Assembly (NCBI GenBank): GCA_937896505.1
Contig: CALBNP010000120.1
Coordinates: 1 to 8,071, forward strand
Direction of reading: 5' to 3'
DNA: 8,071 nucleotides
Source: an uncultured Bacteroidales bacterium
GTDB taxonomy: Bacteria; Bacteroidota; Bacteroidia; Bacteroidales; F082
Shown: one piece after another, positions 1-7,095 of the stretch
Layout of the letters: each line of letters starts with the position of its first letter
Numbering within the stretch: the first letter of the stretch is position 1
Notes under the pieces: generated by a model
The model's database searches: none
The model's input: the letters and a program-made list of their open reading frames with translations, nothing else
Told to the model about the DNA's origin: nothing
Translations under genes and position numbers: made by a program

Positions 1-22
1 CTTTATAATCTGAAATTGTCGT

Positions 23-394
23 TTATTCTTCAACTTCCCAACTCGGTTTTGGACCATAATTGTTTTCTTCATTATCACTTGGTTTGGCAAGCCATACGAT
101 AAGAATAATGGCTCCTACAATAGGGATGAAGGAAAGGAGCAACCACCAGCCATTCTTGTTGATGTCGTGCAAACGACGGACAGCAGCACAAATTGAAGGC
201 ACTAAGACAGCCAAAGCCAAGACTCCAGATAGGATTAGTCCCACCTTTGGTATCACTCTTAGAATGATGTTAACGACGGCATAAGCCAAGACAAACCACC
301 AATATTCTGGACGCGTGGCACGACCATCAATATTGGCATAATTCTTCAAGACTACGGTTTCTACCGACTTCTTGATTTCGTTTAGGATGTTCAT
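23..394 (-). CDS. DUF805 family inner-membrane protein
   Basis: This 123-residue integral membrane protein matches the DUF805 pattern (the YhaH/YhaI type of E. coli). Visible family landmarks are GRATRPEYW at residues 24-32, RRLHD at 73-77, GWW at 82-84 and the C-terminal NNYG at 111-114. Hydrophobic segments at about 32-48, 52-70 and 83-102 suggest three or four membrane passes with a short hydrophilic tail. The family has no established biochemical function, so none is assigned. Length and motif order are complete, so the gene looks intact. The ATG at 392-394 lies 34-38 nt downstream of the predicted start site of a strong Bacteroides-type promoter (432-462). The gene is therefore probably transcribed on its own rather than with the DUF5362-like gene, which has a terminator in the same spacer. 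Family assignment is confident; role is unknown. Confidence 0.9.
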   Translation of the reverse strand: MNILNEIKKSVETVVLKNYANIDGRATRPEYWWFVLAYAVVNIILRVIPKVGLILSGVLALAVLVPSICAAVRRLHDINKNGWWLLLSFIPIVGAIILIVWLAKPSDNEENNYGPKPSWEVEE

Positions 395-431
395 GATGCT
401 TGTTGTTTAGTTAGACGTCTGTTTATCGGGA

Positions 432-462
432 CAAAGATAGATATTTTCTTTTTACATACAAA
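432..462 (-). promoter_or_regulatory. Bacteroides-type promoter of the DUF805 gene
   Basis: On the minus strand, TTTG at 462-459 is followed after exactly 19 nt by TATCTTTG at 439-432. Both boxes match the Bacteroides consensus (TTTG near -33, TAnnTTTG near -7) without a mismatch. Transcription would start near 428, giving a leader of about 34 nt. The upstream box is part of the T-tract of the preceding gene's terminator. Confidence 0.75.
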
Positions 463-490
463 AAAAGCTCCCAAAAATTAGAGAGCCTTT
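459..490 (-). terminator. Intrinsic terminator of the DUF5362-like gene
   Basis: Read on the minus strand, GCTCTC (486-481) pairs with GGGAGC (472-467), with one G-T wobble and an 8-nt loop. Seven T residues follow at 466-460. An A/T extension outside the stem (A at 490-488 with T at 463-465) lengthens the hairpin. It lies 23 nt past the stop codon of the 513-953 gene. Confidence 0.8.
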
Positions 491-512
491 AGTAAAGGAA
501 ATACGGAACCTA

Positions 513-953
513 TCATAAAGCCGCAATGGCTGCAATCAAGGCAATGATAAGGATGAGAATTACCATCGCTAAAAGAACAATCATGTAGATGCCTATGAAT
601 TTCCAATAGGACTTGGTGTTTTTCAGGAATTCAACCATTTGCGCGTTGTCGTTGCTCTCGACTGCGGCATTGCCTGCGTTGGCTGCGCGGAAAATGTAAA
701 TGGTCGGGAAAACCATTATGCCGGCAATAATAAGGTAGATAACACCAGTAACCGCAGTTACGCCTCTGATTTCCGGCAGATCGCCGCTCAATGTGCTAGC
801 GATAGCTGAACCTCCCAACATGAATGAGATCGACAGAATGACCAGGCAGACAATTTCGATAATCGTGAAGATACCAAAAAACTTCAACCATTTGCTGGTC
901 GATAAGACATAAGATTTGCATTCTTCAAGTTGCTTGAGTTGATTTTCTTCCAT
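513..953 (-). CDS. DUF5362-like small membrane protein
   Basis: This is a 146-residue membrane protein starting MEENQLKQLEE. An in-frame upstream ATG at 1040 is rejected because the extra 29 residues would cross the promoter at 996-1026 and part of the ettA terminator. The protein has a short acidic N-terminus, hydrophobic segments at about 24-46, 67-89 and 117-144, and the loop motif NTKSYWKFIGI at 112-122 ahead of the last segment. That layout (N-terminal KWLKFFGI, a central PTIYIFRAAN stretch, then a repeated KSYWKFIGI-type motif) resembles the DUF5362 family common in Bacteroidota. The two KFxGI-type motifs, at 24-28 and 118-122, hint at an internal duplication. No enzymatic residues are evident and function is unknown. 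It has its own promoter and terminator, so it is probably monocistronic. Confidence 0.82.
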   Translation of the reverse strand: MEENQLKQLEECKSYVLSTSKWLKFFGIFTIIEIVCLVILSISFMLGGSAIASTLSGDLPEIRGVTAVTGVIYLIIAGIMVFPTIYIFRAANAGNAAVESNDNAQMVEFLKNTKSYWKFIGIYMIVLLAMVILILIIALIAAIAAL

Positions 954-995
954 AGTGTTTAATTTTTTGAGGTTAGAGATAATGTTATTCAGCCA

Positions 996-1026
996 CAAAA
1001 ATAGAAATTTTTCCAATATGTACAAA
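996..1026 (-). promoter_or_regulatory. Bacteroides-type promoter of the DUF5362-like gene
   Basis: On the minus strand, TTTG (1026-1023) is followed after 19 nt by TATTTTTG (1003-996), a perfect match to TTTG-N19-TAnnTTTG. The expected transcription start is near 992, about 39 nt ahead of the ATG at 953. The upstream box comes from the end of the ettA terminator T-run. Confidence 0.77.
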
Positions 1027-1053
1027 AAAAAGAGCCTCAAAATGAGACTCTTT
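1024..1053 (-). terminator. Intrinsic terminator of ettA
   Basis: On the minus strand, AGAGTCTCA (1051-1043) pairs with TGAGGCTCT (1039-1031), giving a 9-bp stem with one G-T wobble and a TTT loop. Seven T residues follow at 1030-1024. The hairpin sits 73-103 nt past the ettA stop codon. Confidence 0.82.
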
Positions 1054-1126
1054 GTTGAATAAAACTTTCGATTGGTTTATTTGAACCAGCTTGAAAGCTT
1101 GTCCTTTGCGAAAAGGTAATAAATGT

Positions 1127-2809
<1,683 letters not shown>

Positions 2810-2924
2810 GTATGTTGAGTTGTTTGGTGTTTAATTAACTATGTTGAAATGCTTTGCATTCGATGTAATCAATCTTCGATTTGTTGAATTGCTTTTGCGT
2901 TGGTTTAATTGAAATTCGTATGAG

Positions 2925-2955
2925 CAAAAATATTGTATTTCTTTTGATTGTGCAA
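2925..2955 (-). promoter_or_regulatory. Bacteroides-type promoter of ettA
   Basis: On the minus strand, TATTTTTG (2932-2925) matches the -7 consensus exactly. TTG (2955-2953) lies 20 nt upstream as a shortened -33 box. Transcription would start near 2921, leaving an untranslated leader of about 110 nt before the ATG. The leader (2810-2921) contains a small hairpin, minus-strand AATGC-AAA-GCATT (2860-2848), and no Shine-Dalgarno sequence. I see no recognised riboswitch in it. Confidence 0.6.
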
Positions 2956-2964
2956 TAAAATTCA

Positions 2965-3008
2965 AAAAATATACTGCGATAAGTGGTTTAAAAATCATAG
3001 TTATCGCA
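2965..3008 (-). terminator. Possible terminator at the end of the glycosyltransferase operon
   Basis: On the minus strand, the arms of repeat copy 1 (TGCGATAA, 3008-3001, and TTATCGCA, 2982-2975) form a stem that is followed by GTATATTTTTT (2974-2964). The stem is AT-rich with an 18-nt loop, so this would be a weak terminator. It is, however, the only candidate between the operon and the ettA promoter. Confidence 0.35.
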
Positions 3009-3070
3009 CTGCATATCTTGCTTAAACCACTGCGATAAGTGGTTCAAAAATCATAGTTATCGCACTGTAT
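2973..3070. repeat. Tandem imperfect 42-bp repeat with inverted arms (two copies)
   Basis: Copy 1 spans 2973-3014 and copy 2 spans 3029-3070. They start 56 bp apart and differ at only two positions, 2989 versus 3045 (T/C) and 3012 versus 3068 (C/T). Each copy holds the 8-bp inverted pair TGCGATAA and TTATCGCA (2975-2982 with 3001-3008; 3031-3038 with 3057-3064) separated by 18 nt. The 14-bp spacer between copies ends in a segment complementary to the loop of either copy. Copy 2 overlaps the end of the glycosyltransferase gene and supplies its stop codon. Possible roles are a 3' hairpin or transcription terminator of the operon, a dispersed intergenic repeat, or a protein-binding site upstream of the ettA promoter. 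The sequence alone does not decide between them. Confidence 0.85.
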
Positions 3071-4232
3071 CTTTCATCGCTTCTTCCATAATTTGCGTGG
3101 CTTTGCCCCAATCGTAAACGCGGTTCGTAAAGTCGAAACCGGCTTGGGCGATTTGCTTTGCCTTGTCGTTGTCGGTCAACAAGGTAATGATGTGTTGTGC
3201 CAGTTCTTCGGCATTGCTGCCGACGAGGATTTCCTTGCCGTTTTCAGCGCCCAACGAGCCGTTGGCCAAAGGCGTGGTGATGGCTGGCAATCCCATCGAC
3301 ATGGCTTCCAAGAGCTTGTTTTGCAAGCCTGTACCAATGCGCATCGGGGCAATGAAAATACGGCTTTGTGCGTAGGCGTCGCGAATGTCGTCGAGCCAAC
3401 CGCTGATGACGATGTTGTCGCAAGCGGCTTTCTTCACTTTCGGGTCGGGCGTGGCGCCTGCAACGTACATTTTGGCGTTCGGAATCTGTTTCCAGACAAT
3501 GGGCAGAATTTCGTTAGCCAAATATTCTACCGCATTCACGTTAGGCGCATAGCTCATGTTGCCCGTAAACACGATGTCGTATTTCTTTTCCCTTTCCTGC
3601 GGCGCGAAAAACTCATGGTCAACGCCATTGGGGATGATGAGGATTTCGTTTTTCTTCGGATGCGCAATCAGTTCGCGGTCGGACTCGCTGATGATGGTCT
3701 TGACATCGAAATCGTCGAAGATGGCGGCTTCGTAGCGTCTCAGACGCTTGTATTCCATGCTGAAAATGGGTCGTGTAATTGGCGAAGCAATGTCAGCGCG
3801 GCGTTTCATTCCATACGAGAAAACATCTTGGTAATCAATGGTTTTTGGAACATCTTTATTGCGGATATATTCGGCCACACGGAGCAGTTGCCCGAAAAGC
3901 ATGTCGGGCTTGTGCTTCTCAATCAGTGCATTGATTTTCTTGGCCGCATTGCGGTTATAGAAATAGCCGCATTGCATGGGCAAACCCTTGAAGAAGGCTC
4001 TTGCCAATCCGAGCACGATTTGCGGTTTCGAAATCTTGATGAAATTGATGGATTGGCAATAGGGCTGCAAGGCACGGAAAGCGTCTTGTTCGCTCACTTG
4101 CGAATTATCATTGAGAGCACAAAGCACAATCTCATTATGCTTTGCAAGTTGTTTTATCTGATTGAAAGCCCGCAACTTATCACCTTTTTCAAGCGGATAT
4201 GGGATGCGCGGCAGCAGTACGAAAATCTTCAT
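3057..4232 (-). CDS. GT4-type glycosyltransferase (group 1)
   Basis: This 391-residue protein has the two-domain GT-B layout of GT4 glycosyltransferases, which move a sugar from a nucleotide-sugar donor to a glycan or lipid acceptor on the cytoplasmic face of the membrane. The N-terminal acceptor domain opens with MKIFVLLPRIPYPLEKGDK (1-19), including the glycine-rich acceptor loop. The C-terminal donor domain has NGVD (202-205), FTGNMSYAPN (222-231), and GTGLQNKLLEAMSMGLPAIT (300-319), whose KLLEAMSMG segment carries the nucleotide-sugar-binding glutamate. No signal peptide or membrane segment is evident. The closest known style is the exopolysaccharide/LPS sugar transferase group with a PYPxxKGDKxR start; donor and acceptor cannot be told. 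It lies 64 nt after a related glycosyltransferase, probably in the same operon. Its last residues, TVR and the stop codon, come from a copy of the 42-bp repeat, so the C-terminus may have been trimmed or extended by that element. Confidence 0.9.
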   Translation of the reverse strand: MKIFVLLPRIPYPLEKGDKLRAFNQIKQLAKHNEIVLCALNDNSQVSEQDAFRALQPYCQSINFIKISKPQIVLGLARAFFKGLPMQCGYFYNRNAAKKINALIEKHKPDMLFGQLLRVAEYIRNKDVPKTIDYQDVFSYGMKRRADIASPITRPIFSMEYKRLRRYEAAIFDDFDVKTIISESDRELIAHPKKNEILIIPNGVDHEFFAPQEREKKYDIVFTGNMSYAPNVNAVEYLANEILPIVWKQIPNAKMYVAGATPDPKVKKAACDNIVISGWLDDIRDAYAQSRIFIAPMRIGTGLQNKLLEAMSMGLPAITTPLANGSLGAENGKEILVGSNAEELAQHIITLLTDNDKAKQIAQAGFDFTNRVYDWGKATQIMEEAMKDTVR

Positions 4233-4252
4233 CTCATTCGTGAATTTGCCTA

Positions 4253-4260
4253 CAAAGATA
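4253..4260 (-). promoter_or_regulatory. Possible internal -7 box ahead of the distal glycosyltransferase
   Basis: TATCTTTG on the minus strand (4260-4253) matches the Bacteroides -7 consensus exactly and would start transcription about 17 nt before the ATG at 4232. No TTG-type -33 box is present at the right distance (the region reads ATTC). This is a half-promoter at best, and may only allow weak independent expression. Confidence 0.3.
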
Positions 4261-4279
4261 GGACTAAATTTGAAATTGA

Positions 4280-4300
4280 GAATTAAGAATTAAGAATTAA
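4280..4300. repeat. Triplicated heptamer GAATTAA (minus strand TTAATTC)
   Basis: Three perfect, contiguous 7-bp units occupy 4280-4286, 4287-4293 and 4294-4300. The third unit contains the TAA stop codon (4299-4297) of the proximal glycosyltransferase. The repeat makes up a third of the 64-nt spacer between the two glycosyltransferase genes. Copy-number change by slippage would alter the spacing without changing either protein. Confidence 0.85.
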
Positions 4301-5514
4301 AGGAACGTAACCTTACTCGAAAGCTTGATTTGTTCGTAGAAAAGCAGCAGCCTTTCAATGATTTTGCGGTTGTCGTAGGTCTCTTCCACGAGTTTTCGGG
4401 CGGCCTTCCCTATCTCGACGGCCAACTGCGGGTTCTCGTCGATGCGGCGTATGGCTTCCACCATCTTGGCCTTGTTCTCGCAGATGATGACATTCACCTC
4501 CTCGTCGTAGAGAATGCCTTCGGCACCCACACGCGTGGTGATGACCGTCTTGCCCAATGCCATCGACTCGATGATTTTAATACGAATGCCACTACCCGAC
4601 AGCAACGGGACAATAGCCACATCGTGGTTGGCCACAAACTCGTGCGCATTAGGCACTTCGCCGATGACATCCACATGATTGTTTCTCAGGTTCGTAAGCC
4701 AATCGGGCATGTTGCGTCCCGCCAGATGATAAACGAAATCAGGCACTTTCTTGACAGTTTCGGGCAGCACATCGTTGATAAACCAGCGAATGCCTTCCTC
4801 GTTGGGCATCCAGTTCATCGAGCCGATGTGATAAAACTGCGGCTTGCCTTCGATCTCGAATTCGGGGACAAATTCTTCAGGATAGACGCCATACGGAATA
4901 TCGATGATGGGCTTCGAGCAATATTTCCTAAAGAAAGCCGCATCTTTGCGCGTGATGGCGGCAATGCCGTCCACCTTGTCGATAACCGACAATTCATAGT
5001 TCCGCAAGGTAGAGGCCAAATGGTTGATATACCAGCGCTTCACGAAAAACCTGGTTTCCTTTGCGATGCGTTCCCAAATCTTGTGTTCCACATTATGCGC
5101 ACGAAGCACGATTTGAGCCTTTGTATGTTGGCGAATCACATCAATGTAAGGTGTCATATAAAGCATCTCGAGCTGCACCACATCGAAATGATCCTTTTTC
5201 AATACCTCAATTAAGCGGTTCTCGAAATCTTTCGAGATGAAACGTTCCACATGATACGATTTCCTCGTGAACAAATTGAGGAAAGCCTTGAATGGCTTAA
5301 CACGCAAATCGACATCGATGAGTTCGATACCTGTTTCCTTGCGGTAGTCATCAGGAATATCAGCCTCTGCGACATTGAACTTCTCATTGTTGATAGCCAA
5401 TATCTTGACATGATGCCCGGCCTTGAGCAGTCCCTTGATGATGCTGTTCATGGCCATGGGACCGCCTTCGGTGGCTGGATAAGGTGGTTTGTTGCAAAGA
5501 ATTAGTATTTTCAT
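4297..5514 (-). CDS. GT4-type glycosyltransferase (group 1), coupled to the permease gene
   Basis: This 405-residue cytosolic or membrane-peripheral GT-B enzyme is related in plan to the next gene of the operon. The N-terminal domain starts MKILILCNKPPYPATEGGP (1-19) with the acceptor-site glycine pair. RAHNVEH (138-144) is a motif often seen in this group. The donor domain contains IPYGVYPEEF (206-215), HIGSMNWMPNEEGIRWF (229-245), and GSGIRIKIIESMALGKTVIT (307-326) followed by GAEG (330-333), the typical nucleotide-sugar-binding stretch. No membrane segment is seen. The start codon overlaps the stop codon of the upstream permease gene by 4 nt (ATGA), which points to translational coupling. 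The context suggests synthesis of a cell-surface glycan such as LPS/LOS or another envelope glycolipid. The sugar and the acceptor are not predictable here. The stop codon lies inside the triplicated heptamer. Confidence 0.92.
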   Translation of the reverse strand: MKILILCNKPPYPATEGGPMAMNSIIKGLLKAGHHVKILAINNEKFNVAEADIPDDYRKETGIELIDVDLRVKPFKAFLNLFTRKSYHVERFISKDFENRLIEVLKKDHFDVVQLEMLYMTPYIDVIRQHTKAQIVLRAHNVEHKIWERIAKETRFFVKRWYINHLASTLRNYELSVIDKVDGIAAITRKDAAFFRKYCSKPIIDIPYGVYPEEFVPEFEIEGKPQFYHIGSMNWMPNEEGIRWFINDVLPETVKKVPDFVYHLAGRNMPDWLTNLRNNHVDVIGEVPNAHEFVANHDVAIVPLLSGSGIRIKIIESMALGKTVITTRVGAEGILYDEEVNVIICENKAKMVEAIRRIDENPQLAVEIGKAARKLVEETYDNRKIIERLLLFYEQIKLSSKVTFL

Positions 5515-6989
5515 GATTCGAGTGATTTGCGATGGAAAATTTTCTTGAAGGCCTTTTTCCAGCTGTCGCCATCAAACAATGCGGCATCGGTGGTAGCCTT
5601 GAATGTGAGGAACAGGCCTATCGGAAGCAGGACAAGAGACGACATCCAAACACCGAGGAACATGTTGAGGTCGCCGAATACCGCCATGCGTTCGCCAACA
5701 GAGGAAATGACGTAATAAACGACAAAGAACAGCACCGATATGACCACTGGCAAACCCAAACCTCCCTTACGGATGATCGTCCCCAACGGAGCCCCAATGA
5801 AAAAGAAGATGATGCACGCGATGCTTAGCGTAAACTTCTTATGCCATTCTTTCTTGTGCTGTTTGATGTTCTCGTCGCAACTTTTCGAATCACTCCTATT
5901 AAACGACACGTTGTCTTTGGCATTACGAGCCGAACCAACAGCCATTTCGAGAATCTCAGCGCGTCTTTCGTCTGAATAAATGCCGAGCAACGGCCACTTC
6001 AGCATCCTGATGGTATCTATACAGCTATCGTTTTTCGCCACTTGTTCTTGATATATTTCTGCAAAATTAGCATTCTCGATACGATTACGGTTCCCGTAAT
6101 TCGACCACCGGCTGACAAAATTATTCGAAAACAATTCTTGCTTCTCAACCTGGCGTCTTTGCAGCGAGTCGAGCGAATGGCTGAGTTGTTGGATATTCAT
6201 CATCTGCTGGTACGACTTGTACATGTCTTCGTCGGTGCGCGTCATGTCAAAATCCTTGAGGCTGAGTTTGATTTGCTCTTGCTTGAACGCCATGCGTTCG
6301 AAAGGTCGCATCACCTTGTAATTGCTCTCAGTAGTGACATCAGTATAGTCATAGCCATTATAAAGTGTAAACACTATGCAACGTTGGTTTGGACTAAGCT
6401 CCATCTTGCCCGAATCGGCGGTCAGGAGTTTGGTGCAGCCCAGACGTTCGGTATGGTCATAAATCTTCACCCCATAGATATGGCTGCCGTCATCACCTTT
6501 TTTATCTACATATATGATGTAATTGTCCATGTCACGATAAAACGTACCTTCCTTGATGTCAAAAGCCAACTTCTGCTTGCGAACATCGAAAAGCAAAGTC
6601 TTGGCTTTTAGAGTGGCAATAGGAATGACACTATTTGAAATAACAAACGCAAGCAAACTGAGCACCAGCGAAAACCACACCAAAGGACGCATCACACGCC
6701 ACATTGATATACCCGAAGCTTTCATTGCAACTAGCTCATAATGCTCGCCGAAATTACCGAAACACATCAACGAGGCCAGCAACAAGGCCAAAGGCAACGC
6801 CATCGGGATGAAGGTGATGGAAGTGTGAAAAAACAATTCTGCCAAAATTCCCCATTCCAATCCTTTGCCTACCAAATCATCGACATACAGCCACAAAAAC
6901 TGCATAATGAGGATGAAAATCACGATGAAATACGTGAACAGGAAAGTGCCGATGAACGACTTGGTAATATAATGGTAAAGTTTCTTCAT
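5511..6989 (-). CDS. LptF/LptG (YjgP/YjgQ) family permease
   Basis: This 492-residue inner-membrane protein is of the type that, with the LptB ATPase, extracts LPS from the inner membrane and passes it to the periplasmic bridge. Three N-terminal membrane segments (about 12-35, 56-78, 101-125) and three C-terminal ones (about 385-405, 412-433, 441-463) enclose a large periplasmic domain (about 126-384), the LptF/G topology. Family motifs are GEHYELVAMKASGIS (81-95), the coupling-helix region facing the ATPase, and FFFIGAPLGTIIRKGGLG (395-412). It is longer than the roughly 360-residue E. coli proteins because the periplasmic domain carries an extra helical, glutamine-rich stretch at about 250-350. 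Long forms are usual in Bacteroidota. MKKLYHYITKSF is chosen as the start; an in-frame ATG 30 codons upstream (7079) would add a non-hydrophobic extension and span the likely -7 box. LptF and LptG cannot be distinguished here, so no symbol is given. It is the first gene of the operon with two glycosyltransferases. Confidence 0.9.
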   Translation of the reverse strand: MKKLYHYITKSFIGTFLFTYFIVIFILIMQFLWLYVDDLVGKGLEWGILAELFFHTSITFIPMALPLALLLASLMCFGNFGEHYELVAMKASGISMWRVMRPLVWFSLVLSLLAFVISNSVIPIATLKAKTLLFDVRKQKLAFDIKEGTFYRDMDNYIIYVDKKGDDGSHIYGVKIYDHTERLGCTKLLTADSGKMELSPNQRCIVFTLYNGYDYTDVTTESNYKVMRPFERMAFKQEQIKLSLKDFDMTRTDEDMYKSYQQMMNIQQLSHSLDSLQRRQVEKQELFSNNFVSRWSNYGNRNRIENANFAEIYQEQVAKNDSCIDTIRMLKWPLLGIYSDERRAEILEMAVGSARNAKDNVSFNRSDSKSCDENIKQHKKEWHKKFTLSIACIIFFFIGAPLGTIIRKGGLGLPVVISVLFFVVYYVISSVGERMAVFGDLNMFLGVWMSSLVLLPIGLFLTFKATTDAALFDGDSWKKAFKKIFHRKSLES

Positions 6990-7000
6990 AAAAGAGAAGG

Positions 7001-7008
7001 CAAAAGTA
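7001..7008 (-). promoter_or_regulatory. Possible -7 box for the permease-glycosyltransferase operon
   Basis: TACTTTTG on the minus strand (7008-7001) matches TAnnTTTG exactly. At the -33 distance the sequence reads TTAC (7031-7028) rather than TTTG, so only one box is convincing. The predicted start would be near 6997, leaving a leader of only about 8 nt. Confidence 0.4.
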
Positions 7009-7095
7009 GGAATTTTTCCAATCTGCTGTAACATTTTTGACCGTAAGCCGTAATAGAAGTGTTTTTCGGACAATAACAATCAAATTTATAAACGT

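Noticed and set aside
954..1040. N-terminal extension of the DUF5362-like gene from an upstream in-frame ATG
   Set aside because: The extension would be encoded by the promoter and the ettA terminator stem. The internal ATG at 953 gives the family-typical start downstream of a perfect promoter.
2973..3070. CRISPR-like array
   Set aside because: There are only two copies with a 14-bp spacer, no cas genes nearby, and the inverted arms and stop-codon overlap fit an intergenic hairpin repeat better.
3093..4286. Open frame of 397 codons on the plus strand, almost fully antisense to the distal glycosyltransferase
   Set aside because: It is in codon-for-codon register with the glycosyltransferase, where avoidance of a few codons (TTA, CTA, TCA) leaves the opposite strand open. 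The translation has no recognisable domain, and the sense gene has clear GT4 motifs.
4330..5214. Open frame of 294 codons on the plus strand, antisense to the proximal glycosyltransferase
   Set aside because: It shows the same antisense shadow effect: no domain, no promoter, and a strongly supported gene on the other strand.
7036..7067. Candidate plus-strand promoter of the secreted protein (TTTG, 20 nt, TGTTTTTC)
   Set aside because: The -33 box is good, but the -7 box has two mismatches at key positions, so I do not list it as a feature.
6990..7079. N-terminal extension of the permease from an ATG at 7079
   Set aside because: The added 30 residues are not typical of LptF/G, which begins shortly before its first membrane segment. 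The chosen start at 6989 fits that layout.
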